Of a stretch of DNA of 53,990 nucleotides, positions 27,213 through 36,201 are shown in pieces. Positions within the stretch are counted from its first letter, which is position 1, and every line of letters starts with the position of its first letter. This stretch comes from an uncultured Eubacterium sp. (GTDB lineage Bacteria > Bacillota > Clostridia > Lachnospirales > Lachnospiraceae). The stretch spans positions 1-53,990 of the forward strand of contig CANDMV010000006.1 in the NCBI GenBank assembly GCA_947385875.1, in the 5' to 3' direction. Made by a program: the position numbers and the translations under genes. Below the pieces are notes generated by a model, which did no database searches, was not told where the DNA came from, and was given only the letters and a program-made list of their open reading frames with translations.

Positions 27213-30053
27213 ATGTCACAGGATAACAGAGAAACTGCGAAAAAAGACGGCAATATGCTGACAATTTCAATCATATCTTTATTGGTGGTATTATTATTCA
27301 TCATAGAAGTATATGAGATTATCAACGATCCGGCTAATTTAATTGCGATTGGAGCTTTAGGAGTTTTTATACTTTCAGCTGTGTATGCCCAGATGCATTT
27401 AATTGGACGTATGATGAAAAAAAGGCAGGCTGAGCAGGAAGAAGCGTTTAACAATGTGTATCGATCAGAAAAAGCCTCTTATTTATTAATGCGCAAGTAT
27501 TTTGATCAAATGGAAGAAAAAATGGATTTATTCAGCAGTCAGATTGGTGCTCCTTATAAAGATTTAGTGGCTGCACAAAAGGCATTGGCGAAAGTACAGA
27601 TTAATCGCAGCAAACAGAATGCTAATACACTTCTTATTTCTAATGATAAAATGCTGCATAAAATTAGTGAGTTTCAGAAAGAAATAGCTAATGCAAAAAA
27701 TGGCTTAAGCGAGCAGGACAAAGCAGCATTTTTAGATGGAAATAAGGATATTATTGAAAAGCAGCAGGAAATTCTGGCAGCTTTACAAGAGTTGGAAGGA
27801 TCTCTAAAAAATGAAATTTTAGAATCTGCCAATAAAATTGCATCTATGAAGACTCAGCAAATGGCTATACAGGAATCACAGGTATTAAAAGAGGATACAC
27901 CTCAGCTTCAATCATTAGATCTTGAAGATCAAACAGGATTAAATGAAGAATTATTATTACAGCCAGCTGTGGAAAACTCTTCAGAATCTGATTTAGATAA
28001 ATTATTAATGGGGATAAATAGCGAAATACCAGAATCTAAGCCATTAGATGATGAAATGCAGCTTCCGCCGATGATGGAAGAACCAGAAATCAAACCATTA
28101 ACTGAAGAACCACAGTTACAGCCGATGATAGAAGAACCAGAGCTTTTGCCGATATCAGAGGAACCGCAGTTGTCACCGATAATGGAAGAACCAGAATTAG
28201 GGACAATAGGTGATCTGGACACTGGACTGGTGTCTGATTTAGTGGATGATAATATTAAAATATCAGATGAAATATCAGCAATGATGGCAGATATGGATTT
28301 AAGTGAGGATGGAGAAGATCTGGGACTTCCGCCGATGATGGAAGAACCAGAAATCAAACCATTAACAGAGAAACCACAGTTACAGCCGATAATAGAAGAA
28401 TCAGGGCATGAGCCAATAACAGAAGAACCACAGTTACAGTCAATAATAGAAGAGCCGGAGCTTGAGCCAATAACAGAAGAACCGCAGTTACAGCCGATAA
28501 TGGAAGAGCCGGAGCTTGAGCCAATAACAGAAGAACCGCAGTTACAGCCGATAATAGAAGAGCCGGAGCTTGAGCCGATAACAGAAGAACCGCAGTTACA
28601 GCCAATAATGGAAGAATCAGAGCTTCCACCTATAGCTGAAGAGCCGCAGCTGCAGCCAATTATAGAGCAGTCATTTATAGATGAATTACATCCAGATATT
28701 GAAGAAAAAGTGTCAGCAGAAAACAATTTAGATCTGGATTTTGGTTCATTAAAGGCTGATGGACAGAAAACGTCAGATTTGACGAATGATGATATTAAAG
28801 TATCAGATGAAATATCAGCTATGATGTCAGATCTGGACTTGAGTGAAGATGAAGAAGATTCGGTATTGAAACCGATCATGGAACAATCAGAACTGTCCCC
28901 AGTTATAGAAGAGCCGAAAATACAGACAATTATAGAAGAGGATGTATCTCAGGATAAGTCAGATTTGACGAATGACAGTGTGATGAAATCAGATGAAATA
29001 CCGTCCATGACAGCAGATGTAGACTTTAGTGAAGGTCAAGAAAACAAGGTAATTCCTCCAATAATGAAAGAGCCGGAATTAAATCCGATTGAATCAGAAA
29101 CTCAGTTGGGTATACCAGAACCAGAGACTTCAACGTTAGGCATAGAAAGTGTAGAGGCGAATCCTGTTGCTGGAGAGGCAAATAAGTCAATGATAGAAAC
29201 AGAAGCAGTGGTTCATCAACAGTCAGATGTGAAAACAGAGTCAGAGCCGCAGCTTCGCCCTATTATGACGGAATCAGATCTAGAAGCAATGTTAAATGAA
29301 TTGGAAGAACACCCAAGAGCAGCTTTGAAAGAACAGCCAGATAAAGCAAGTACAAATAATGAAACACATGCAGCTGAAGAAGTAAAAGCAAAAGAGTCTG
29401 ATATAGAATTATTAGATGAAGATTTATTAGAATTAAGTAATGGGAAAATGCCAGATAAGATAAAAGCTATGATTGCTAATCTGGGAACAAATGAGACAGA
29501 AGAGCCTAGCGCTAATCTGGGAACAAATGAGACAGAAGAGCCTAGTGTGAATCTGGGGGCTAATACGGAAGTATTAAATGCTAATCAGGATGTGCTAAAT
29601 GAAAATTTAGGCATTCATTCAAAAGATTTACAATTAGATTCATCTTTGGGGTCTATAGATAATAATTTGCAGTCTATGGAATCAAAACATGAATTAGATA
29701 CATCTAAGGAGGCTGACGAATTGGAAATTCAACCTCTAATAGATGACACAGAGTCTGAATTAGATCAAATTATGAAGGCGTTGGATATTGATGACATAAT
29801 GGAAACACCAGAGGAAGATTTAGATATTGATAAGATCTTAGAAGTACCGTTAACTGGAATGAAATCAGGTCAGTCAGATGCAGATAATGATAATCAAGTT
29901 ATGAGTTCTGATGAAATAGCAGCTTTAATTGCAAATACTGATTTATTGTCGGATCCGGAACCTTCAAAAAAGAATGATGGTTTGCCTGATTTATCAGACC
30001 CAGGATATGTTATGAGTTCTGATGAGATAGCAGCATTGATTGCAAATCTATGA
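27213..30053 (+). CDS. Membrane-anchored acidic repeat protein with SDEIAALIA-type motifs
   Basis: I do not recognise a named family. The 946-residue protein starts MSQDNRETAKKD; the ATG at 27213 has AGAGGAG 8 nt upstream. Two transmembrane segments (about residues 15-35 and 42-62) are followed by a helical coiled-coil region (to about 215, QEEAFNNVY to KTQQM). A long, very acidic, probably disordered part follows. It contains a tandem 18-residue repeat made of two 9-residue halves of the type EEPELEPIT and EEPQLQPIM. It also holds scattered motifs of the form SDEISAMMADMDLSED, PDKIKAMIANLG and, twice at the C-terminus, VMSSDEIAALIAN. These resemble the DEIDALL motif at the N-terminus of FliM. 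The gene stands alone between two tRNA genes. Confidence 0.75.
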   Translation: MSQDNRETAKKDGNMLTISIISLLVVLLFIIEVYEIINDPANLIAIGALGVFILSAVYAQMHLIGRMMKKRQAEQEEAFNNVYRSEKASYLLMRKYFDQMEEKMDLFSSQIGAPYKDLVAAQKALAKVQINRSKQNANTLLISNDKMLHKISEFQKEIANAKNGLSEQDKAAFLDGNKDIIEKQQEILAALQELEGSLKNEILESANKIASMKTQQMAIQESQVLKEDTPQLQSLDLEDQTGLNEELLLQPAVENSSESDLDKLLMGINSEIPESKPLDDEMQLPPMMEEPEIKPLTEEPQLQPMIEEPELLPISEEPQLSPIMEEPELGTIGDLDTGLVSDLVDDNIKISDEISAMMADMDLSEDGEDLGLPPMMEEPEIKPLTEKPQLQPIIEESGHEPITEEPQLQSIIEEPELEPITEEPQLQPIMEEPELEPITEEPQLQPIIEEPELEPITEEPQLQPIMEESELPPIAEEPQLQPIIEQSFIDELHPDIEEKVSAENNLDLDFGSLKADGQKTSDLTNDDIKVSDEISAMMSDLDLSEDEEDSVLKPIMEQSELSPVIEEPKIQTIIEEDVSQDKSDLTNDSVMKSDEIPSMTADVDFSEGQENKVIPPIMKEPELNPIESETQLGIPEPETSTLGIESVEANPVAGEANKSMIETEAVVHQQSDVKTESEPQLRPIMTESDLEAMLNELEEHPRAALKEQPDKASTNNETHAAEEVKAKESDIELLDEDLLELSNGKMPDKIKAMIANLGTNETEEPSANLGTNETEEPSVNLGANTEVLNANQDVLNENLGIHSKDLQLDSSLGSIDNNLQSMESKHELDTSKEADELEIQPLIDDTESELDQIMKALDIDDIMETPEEDLDIDKILEVPLTGMKSGQSDADNDNQVMSSDEIAALIANTDLLSDPEPSKKNDGLPDLSDPGYVMSSDEIAALIANL

Positions 30054-30103
30054 GATAAGGCAATAGATTTAGAGAGAGTGGGTATTATATTTTAGGTGAA
30101 TAA

Positions 30104-30150
30104 TGGCTGTAATAATTTGGAACGGATTATTACAGCCAAATAAAAAAAAT
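30104..30150 (+). terminator. Terminator after the repeat-protein gene
   Basis: A 13-bp perfect stem tggctgtaataat/attattacagcca is followed by aataaaaaaaat. The stem is strong but the tail is A-rich rather than T-rich on this strand, so efficiency on the plus strand is uncertain. Confidence 0.5.
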
Positions 30151-30172
30151 CTAAAAAAATGTAAAAAAACAC

Positions 30173-30201
30173 TTGCATTTTATAAAATCTTGGTATATAA
30201 T
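30173..30201 (+). promoter_or_regulatory. Promoter of tRNA-Lys
   Basis: TTGCAT (30173-30178), a 17-nt spacer and TATAAT (30196-30201) lie about 30 nt upstream of the tRNA 5' end. Confidence 0.75.
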
Positions 30202-30232
30202 ATGTATTGTGTTCGGGGGAACACAAAAAAAT

Positions 30233-30305
30233 GCGCCACTAGCTCAGCTGGCAGAGCACCTGACTCTTAATCAGGGTGTCCAGGGTTCGAACCCCTGGTG
30301 GCGCA
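30233..30305 (+). tRNA. tRNA-Lys(CTT)
   Basis: A 73-nt cloverleaf with acceptor arms GCGCCAC/GTGGCGC, anticodon stem CCTGA/TCAGG with loop CTCTTAA (anticodon CTT), and T arm CAGGGTTCGAACCCCTG. CCA is not encoded. Confidence 0.97.
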
Positions 30306-30308
30306 TTA

Positions 30309-30356
30309 AAAGTATCGGTTTCAAGTAGAATGACTTGGGGTCGGTGCTTTTTTATT
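30309..30356 (+). terminator. Terminator after tRNA-Lys
   Basis: aagtatcggtttcaag pairs, using several G-U pairs, with cttggggtcggtgctt, followed by a T-rich run. Confidence 0.7.
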
Positions 30357-30877
30357 TAAAAAATTTCTTTAATTCAAATATTGAAGATCTCAGAGATGAT
30401 ATTTTTTTAAATATATTCGGATGATGATAGGAAAAAAGTATTGCCTTTCTTTTAAACGTCATATAAAAACCTCCATATTATGATATGAAAAAGCTTACTG
30501 ATATATAAAATAAACAAATCAGAATAAAAAGTCGTATCGTTGTAGAAGTATAATGCAGAAGTCTTGATTAATTATGTCCGTAAAGTACATAATTAAAGCT
30601 TTCTTTTCTTAAACACTATCTTCATAGATATTATATGAAATGATGATTATTTTTTGCATGTTCGTTAGTTGAAAAAGATAAAATATAGATACAAAAGTAA
30701 ATATGATTATTGTAAAGTTTTGCGTTAAGGTTAAGTAAATGACATTGACCGAGAATAATAACGTCTGCAGAGATGGATTTTCAAGCAGCAAAGTGCGAAA
30801 ATCCGTCTTGCAGGATGAATAAATAATGAGAATATAAATCACTTTATGCTGGGGATTTCATAATATAATCAGCAATA
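30357..30877. other. Intergenic DNA without a recognisable gene
   Basis: AT-rich DNA between tRNA-Lys and trmB. One short stem, ttaattatgt/acataattaa (30568-30596) followed by a pyrimidine run, could terminate transcription. Open frames here are short and lack ribosome binding sites. Confidence 0.6.
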
Positions 30878-31522
30878 TTATCTAGATGCAATTAATTTGT
30901 ATATTGGATTGCCAAGCGATGAAAATTTATCTTCATATTCTGTAAAAATATTATCTTGATTCATGAAAGAATCATGGTGCAGATCGTAAGTATATGCATC
31001 TATTTTCCAGTTTGAATTTGGGATTTCCTCCAACGAGAAGTCAAATAACAGTTTATTGTCAGTTTTAAATTCCAGAACGCCTTTTTCTGCTAGAATTTGA
31101 TTGTATCGTGCTAAAAATTCTTTTGAAGTCAGACGGCGCTTTGCATGTCGTTTCTTTGGCCAGGGATCTGAAAAATTTAGGTAAATCTTTGATATTTCGC
31201 CTAAAGCAAATACATTCGGTAATTCCTCCGCATCTATGCAGAGAAAACGCAGGTTAGCAGGGGGCGGAGTAATTGATTCAAGCTTTTGGACAGCGCGTAA
31301 AAGAACACTTGTATATTTTTCTATGCCGATATAATTGATGGAAGGATTTTTCTGTGCGAGCTGTATAATAAAACGTCCCTTACCCATTCCTACTTTGATA
31401 TGGATTGGATAGTCATTTTCAAAAAGTGTATGCCAGCATCCTTGATGTGTGGCTGGATCTTTGATACAGAAAGGATTTGATTCAATAATTTCATCAGCAA
31501 TAGGAATATTTCTTAATCTCAT
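30878..31522 (-). CDS. trmB: tRNA (guanine46-N7)-methyltransferase TrmB
   Basis: TrmB methylates G46 in the variable loop of tRNAs. The 214-residue protein has SAM motif I VGMGKGRFIIQLA, the acidic YIGIEKYTSVLLRAV, the family hallmark YLNFSDPWPKKRHAKRRLT and the C-terminal NIFTEYEDKFSSLGNPIY. AAGGAGGAG precedes the ATG. It stands alone on the minus strand. Confidence 0.95.
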   Translation of the reverse strand: MRLRNIPIADEIIESNPFCIKDPATHQGCWHTLFENDYPIHIKVGMGKGRFIIQLAQKNPSINYIGIEKYTSVLLRAVQKLESITPPPANLRFLCIDAEELPNVFALGEISKIYLNFSDPWPKKRHAKRRLTSKEFLARYNQILAEKGVLEFKTDNKLLFDFSLEEIPNSNWKIDAYTYDLHHDSFMNQDNIFTEYEDKFSSLGNPIYKLIASR

Positions 31523-31744
31523 AACTCCTCCTTGTTTATTATAGCTTGTATTTTTGTGTTATTTAAGATATATTGTTTATAGAAAAAAGAATTATTCATT
31601 TTCTTATTATAACACTGATTAAGTATTGGTAAAACTAAAAAAAAGTATTGATTATCATTTTTTGGAACACTATAATATAAATAAGATTTAGGTAGATCTA
31701 ATTAAGGATAGAGAAATAATACGATAAAAGATAGGAACACAAAT

Positions 31745-33367
31745 ATGAAGAAAATATTATTGAAAAAATTAGTCATGTTGACTCTGTGTATGGTAATGAT
31801 CATGCCAGCGATACAGGTTCAGGCAAAAAAAAGTAAGAATTACTGGCCGAAATTATCAGATACGATTGAAGCAGGTGCAGCAATTCTGATGGATGTGGAT
31901 ACGGGTACGATCTTATATAAGAAGAATATCAATCAGAAGTATTATCCTGCGAGCATTACAAAAATTTTGACGACTTTGATAGCTGTAGAGAACAGCAGTA
32001 TGGACGAAGTTGTTACTTTTTCTCATGATGCAATCTATAAAACAATTTATGAAGTAGATAGATCCAGCAGTATTTGGAGAGATATTGACGAAAAGATGAC
32101 CATGGAGCAGTGTCTGTATGCGGTTATGCTAGAATCAGCAAATGAGTGTGCCTATGCAGTTGCTGAACATGTAGGCGGTTCTTTGCAAAAATTTGTGAAA
32201 ATGATGAATGATAAGGCAAAAGAATTAGGATGCACTTCTTCTCATTTTGTTAATCCGCATGGGCTGCCGGATGAAAAGCATTATCTGACGGCAAAGGATA
32301 TGGCAATTATTGCCAGGGCTGCTTATCAGAATGAAACATTTCGCTTAATATGTGGTACAAAACGCTACACAATACCTCCTACAAATAAACATAGTGATCC
32401 TACTTATATGACAAATCATCATAAAATGCTCTATCCAAAGGATACAGCAGCATATTTATATGATTATTGCACTGGCGGTAAGACAGGCTATACGTATGCA
32501 GCTGGTAATACATTAGTTACTTATGCAGAAAAAGACGGAATGACTCTTTTGGCAGTTATTTTAAATGGCAGTTCTCCGCAGTATTGGAATGAAACAAGAT
32601 CTCTGTTTGAATACGGCTTTGAAAATTTTAACTTATGTAATGTGGCTGAGTATTCAGAGTCTGATGAAAGCTTTATAGAAGAAAAATACGATACGTTAAA
32701 TACGAATGAACCATATGCGCAGATTGATCCTCAGGCAAAAATTATACTTCCAAAATCAGTTAATTTCAGTAAAACAAAGATGAATATCGTATACGACGGA
32801 CTGCCGGATCATGTGTTGGCACAGCTGAAGTATACGTATGGAAAGCATGAGATTGGTACAGCAAATCTAATTAGGACAAATACTTTAATTGATAAGAACG
32901 GCATTATAGCAGATCAGGAAGAAAATCTGGACAATAGTACAGATCATCAGACTGCAGTTAATGAAACGTTAAATGATGGTCAGCAAAATAAAGATCAAAA
33001 TGTAGATAAGCCTGAGGCAAGTGATGATAAAGAAAAATCAGATTCAACAACAGAATCAGATACTGATAAAAGTGAAAAAGAGAAATTCAGTATAAACAAT
33101 TTTAAAGAAACTGTCAGCGGATTATTTGAAAGTGTAAAAGGATTTTTTAGCAATATAAAATTTGAAATAACAATGAATACACTGATTGTAATTTCAGTAA
33201 TTGCATTAGGAATAATATTAAGTATAGTATTTATTATTATATATAATAAATCTTATGTGATTCGTCAAAAAATTGCTAATTACAAGAATAAAAAGCGTGC
33301 AAGTAAGCAGTATGTCATAATTAAAGAAACTCGAAAGTCAAAAGGCAGGAGGAGAAGAAATCGTTAA
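31745..33367 (+). CDS. dacA: D-alanyl-D-alanine carboxypeptidase (PBP5/DacA type)
   Basis: This 540-residue serine D,D-carboxypeptidase trims peptidoglycan stem peptides outside the membrane. A signal peptide (residues 1-27, ending IQVQAKK) is followed by the SxxK motif S70-ITK73, the SxN motif S131-A-N133 and KTG at 246-248. A PBP5-like C-terminal domain follows. Then comes an acidic Asp/Ser/Glu-rich linker (about 390-440) and, unlike Bacillus DacA, a full transmembrane helix near residues 478-500 and a very basic tail ending GRRRRNR. The anchor is therefore an integral helix and not an amphipathic one. Confidence 0.93.
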   Translation: MKKILLKKLVMLTLCMVMIMPAIQVQAKKSKNYWPKLSDTIEAGAAILMDVDTGTILYKKNINQKYYPASITKILTTLIAVENSSMDEVVTFSHDAIYKTIYEVDRSSSIWRDIDEKMTMEQCLYAVMLESANECAYAVAEHVGGSLQKFVKMMNDKAKELGCTSSHFVNPHGLPDEKHYLTAKDMAIIARAAYQNETFRLICGTKRYTIPPTNKHSDPTYMTNHHKMLYPKDTAAYLYDYCTGGKTGYTYAAGNTLVTYAEKDGMTLLAVILNGSSPQYWNETRSLFEYGFENFNLCNVAEYSESDESFIEEKYDTLNTNEPYAQIDPQAKIILPKSVNFSKTKMNIVYDGLPDHVLAQLKYTYGKHEIGTANLIRTNTLIDKNGIIADQEENLDNSTDHQTAVNETLNDGQQNKDQNVDKPEASDDKEKSDSTTESDTDKSEKEKFSINNFKETVSGLFESVKGFFSNIKFEITMNTLIVISVIALGIILSIVFIIIYNKSYVIRQKIANYKNKKRASKQYVIIKETRKSKGRRRRNR

Positions 33368-33489
33368 TATAGTTAATATAGTTAATAATATTTCGTTTAT
33401 GTGCATTAGCTGTAAAAGGTGAAAAATAAATTAAAGAATAGTCAGAAATACTATAAAGACAGATAAAATACATAAAAATAAGTCTAAAC

Positions 33490-33535
33490 TAACATAAACG
33501 ACAATATTTATTCATAAATATTGTCGTTTATGTTA
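33490..33535. repeat. Perfect 21-bp inverted repeat
   Basis: taacataaacgacaatattt plus one base pairs exactly with its complement around a ttca loop, giving a 46-nt perfect hairpin. It lies between the convergent dacA and ArgR-like genes, where it may act as a bidirectional terminator, although no T run follows. It is the only feature seen in the 344-nt gap 33368-33711. Confidence 0.7.
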
Positions 33536-33711
33536 AATAGGACGTTCTATAATTAAATAATTATATTCTGAAAAAATATGGAATTGTCTGAAAAATATAA
33601 CCACAATATTATGAATTAATATAGAAAAGAAAAACTATAAAATTTTCCAATTCTTTTCATCTTTAGTGATTAGTACATGATTAGTACACATACTAAATTA
33701 TAGTAAAATAA

Positions 33712-34251
33712 TTATTGATCTTGATTTAGAATCTCATCAGATTCGATTTGCATAAAATCTGAAAGATAAGCTATTAATTTTTCAGGAACAGGAGTATATA
33801 TCAAAATTCCATTATTTGTCTCTGTTAATGTGCTGCAAAGATTTTGCATGGATGTACAAGCTCCTAGTAAATGAATAATGTATGCACGCTTCCAAGCTTC
33901 TGTCTGAATTAAAATCGGAGTACAGCTGTCCAGACTTACGAGCTGAGAGTCTTTAAGCAGATGAGTCAGTTCCTGCTCTGCTTTATATTCTTCCGCAGTT
34001 TTATTAATCATAAAATAGCCATTTTCGTCACGAGGAAGATTGAGGGAGCTAACTGCGCGCTGTACCTGCTTTGTCAGACTAGGGGAGGACGGATGCAGAG
34101 ATTCAAAATATATCATAAAATCAGAGGCTTGTTTAAAATGATGATTTTCCCCATATTCTTCAAACTCACGAGTCAGAATCCTTTTGATCGTCTGCTCACA
34201 TGATTTTCGCGATGGATTTTTATGTGATGAACTAATATAGGATGACGGCAT
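33712..34251 (-). CDS. ArgR-like protein, diverged
   Basis: This 179-residue protein shows a faint arginine-repressor pattern. SLTKQVQRAVSSLNLPRDENGYFMI aligns by eye with the ArgR recognition helix and following strand. ELTHLLKDSQLVSLDSCTPILIQT and LLGACTSMQNLCSTLTETNNGILIYTP follow the ArgR C-terminal pattern. The GTIAGDDT-type arginine-binding motif is missing, so ligand binding may be lost or changed. The N-terminus is Ser/Lys-rich and extra. It is transcribed alone, with AAAGGA 12 nt from the ATG. Assignment is by pattern only; a different small regulator is possible. Confidence 0.5.
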   Translation of the reverse strand: MPSSYISSSHKNPSRKSCEQTIKRILTREFEEYGENHHFKQASDFMIYFESLHPSSPSLTKQVQRAVSSLNLPRDENGYFMINKTAEEYKAEQELTHLLKDSQLVSLDSCTPILIQTEAWKRAYIIHLLGACTSMQNLCSTLTETNNGILIYTPVPEKLIAYLSDFMQIESDEILNQDQ

Positions 34252-34470
34252 AGATTCAAAATCCTTTCTATATAGTAGTTCGGCTCAAGATGATTAAAAA
34301 GTGTGGACTGTATCTAATAAATAAAATATTGCCATGAAATACTACAGAACCATTGATGAGCTGAACTGTTATCTTCCTTATATTAATATATTTTACTGCT
34401 TTATTTTATTGTTTGTAAAGATGAAAGTAAATATTTTTTATATAATAAAAAAATATGATATAAAAATTGG

Positions 34471-34566
34471 TAATGGTCAGATAAGGTATTGCATTTTGGC
34501 TGTACGGATGTCGGATGCGGGGAACTGGTCCGCACAGCCAAAATATAATACCTTATCTGTACCGTT
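34471..34566. repeat. 96-bp imperfect palindrome upstream of the AbiE genes
   Basis: taatggtcagataaggtatt and gcattttggctgtacgga (34471-34507) are mirrored by tccgcacagccaaaat and ataataccttatctgtaccg on the other arm, with few mismatches. It has no ORF of its own. It resembles a MITE or a large bidirectional terminator. The other DNA in 34252-34681 holds a promoter (listed) and nothing else clear. Confidence 0.7.
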
Positions 34567-34607
34567 ACAAAAATTGAATAAAATAGTCGTAATTGTACAA
34601 GATAAGT

Positions 34608-34637
34608 TTGACAATTATATAAGAAAAGGAATATAAT
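34608..34637 (+). promoter_or_regulatory. Promoter of the AbiE-like operon
   Basis: TTGACA (34608-34613) and TATAAT (34632-34637) are both perfect and 18 nt apart, about 45 nt upstream of the antitoxin start. Confidence 0.75.
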
Positions 34638-34681
34638 GATAATAAATACTCGAATCATGTTCATGGAGCGGAAAAAATAGT

Positions 34682-35314
34682 ATGAGCGAAAAAAAAATGA
34701 CAAGACAGGAAAAACGTGATAAACAGATTGCTGAGATTCAGGCGCTGATGGAACAAAACGGTGGTATTGTCAAGACATCACAGTTGTACACACTTGGAAT
34801 GGATTATCGGCGTATTCAGACATTTGTTGATTACGGTGTAATTGAAAGAGTAAAAAATGGGTATTATTCAATGAACTATCACAAAAAACGCGAGGAAGAT
34901 TTAATAGCAGCCATGTTTCCTGATTGTGTTTTGAGTATGGAAAGTGCATTATACTGTCACCATTATTTGAAAATGAAGCCGTATAAATGGACGCTTGCTG
35001 TAGATAAGAATACATCGAAATCACGGTTTAAAATAGATTATCCTTTGGTACAGCCTTATTATACTGAGCCAGAGGTACTCCAGATGGGAGTAATGAAAAT
35101 AGAACTTGGAAATTCTGAAATGTCTATTTATTGTAAAGAGCGCTTAATTTGTGATGTTTTAAAATATGAAAATCGAATGGAACGTGAAGATTTACAGATG
35201 GTACTGCGTAATTTTATAACAGATAAAAATAAGGATATAGCAAAACTGCTGAATTACGCAAAGGAGAGGAAAGTTTTGTCTAAAGTGCGCAATCAAATAG
35301 GAGTGTGGCTGTAA
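34682..35314 (+). CDS. AbiEi-like antitoxin/transcriptional regulator
   Basis: This 210-residue protein has the AbiEi layout. An N-terminal winged helix-turn-helix (KTSQLYTLGMDYRRIQTFVDYGVIERVKNGYY, about residues 28-62) is followed by a domain with FPDCVLSMESALYCHHYL and YPLVQPYYTEPEVLQMGV and a C-terminal YCKERLICDVLKYENRMEREDLQ. In type IV AbiE systems this protein represses its own operon and opposes the AbiEii toxin. The downstream AbiEii-like gene overlaps its stop by one base (TAATG), supporting a pair. Confidence 0.85.
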   Translation: MSEKKMTRQEKRDKQIAEIQALMEQNGGIVKTSQLYTLGMDYRRIQTFVDYGVIERVKNGYYSMNYHKKREEDLIAAMFPDCVLSMESALYCHHYLKMKPYKWTLAVDKNTSKSRFKIDYPLVQPYYTEPEVLQMGVMKIELGNSEMSIYCKERLICDVLKYENRMEREDLQMVLRNFITDKNKDIAKLLNYAKERKVLSKVRNQIGVWL

Positions 35315-36195
35315 TGGGGTATGGGTTATTGAATGAGTCATTTATTAGATATAGAAGCGAGGAGCTTCAGATGCCATTTGAAAACCTGCTTGCTGCGACT
35401 ATTTTAGAAGAAATCTTACAAAGAATCGCAGAATCAGAATATTCAGAAAGTTTTTGGATGAAGAACAGTGCTAAGATTAATTTGGAAAGCTATAGAAGGA
35501 AAGTAGATTTAAATCTGTCATTTTTTATTCAGGAGACAAAAATGTTCCATTATAAAAAATCAGACATAAGCCGTTTATGCGCAGAATTATTTCGTAATCT
35601 AAAAAGAGATGCAGTACATTGGAATTATAATGTATGTATGGATTGGGGGATTTTCTATATTAGTATGATGGCTTCTATTTCCTCTGTGAAAGTACCAATA
35701 AAAATAAAGCTCGAGCATCTGCAGAATGAAAATCTATGTCCTTATGTGAAAGATCTCAAATTAATTACTAATAATAATAAAATGATACAGATGAAATGTT
35801 ATCCCAGTGAATATGTACTAGCAGAAAAGTTTTTAGATGTCATGGAGAAGTTGGAGCTGATTAATGATGTATCTTGTTATATGGATCTTTATGATATTTT
35901 GAAAAGAGAAGCTCTGTCAGGAAGAAAGGTATGGGAGCTTTTAAATGAAGGATGTATAGAGCGAGGAATTGAAGTGAACCAGGAGAGATTTTCGTTGCTG
36001 ATGTCCTATCAAGAAAATAATTATATGAAAAAGAAATGGAAAGCTTATTTAAAGCATGAGAGGAAAAAGGGGCCTGACTGGGATGATGTCATTCTTATGA
36101 CTGCAAAATTTTTCTCAGTTATTTGGGAACATATGTGTCAGAATCTTATTTATCTAGGTGATTGGATGCCAGAGCTGGCGAGATTTATAGATTAG
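35314..36195 (+). CDS. AbiEii-like nucleotidyltransferase-fold protein, active site diverged
   Basis: The ATG at 35314 overlaps the antitoxin stop and gives 293 residues; a GTG three codons earlier is less likely. The fold resembles AbiEii. ENLLAATILEEILQRIAESEYSESFWMK is the usual lead-in to the first motif, and YPSEYVLAEKFLDVMEKLELINDVSCYMDLYDIL matches the later conserved helix. Where active AbiEii proteins have KGG...R-[ST]-x-D-[IL]-D, this one reads KNS...RRKVDLNLSF. The glycines and second aspartate are therefore gone. It may be inactive or use altered chemistry. Confidence 0.65.
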   Translation: MGYGLLNESFIRYRSEELQMPFENLLAATILEEILQRIAESEYSESFWMKNSAKINLESYRRKVDLNLSFFIQETKMFHYKKSDISRLCAELFRNLKRDAVHWNYNVCMDWGIFYISMMASISSVKVPIKIKLEHLQNENLCPYVKDLKLITNNNKMIQMKCYPSEYVLAEKFLDVMEKLELINDVSCYMDLYDILKREALSGRKVWELLNEGCIERGIEVNQERFSLLMSYQENNYMKKKWKAYLKHERKKGPDWDDVILMTAKFFSVIWEHMCQNLIYLGDWMPELARFID

Positions 36196-36201
36196 ATTTA
36201 T

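Noticed and set aside
27929..28879. 316-codon open frame on the minus strand inside the repeat protein gene
   Set aside because: It is the antisense of the repetitive Glu/Pro codons and reads as monotonous Ser/Gly/Cys repeats; the plus strand has the ribosome binding site and domains.
34334..34703. Two overlapping 100-codon frames on opposite strands
   Set aside because: Both arise from the 96-bp palindrome, read similarly on both strands, and lack ribosome binding sites.
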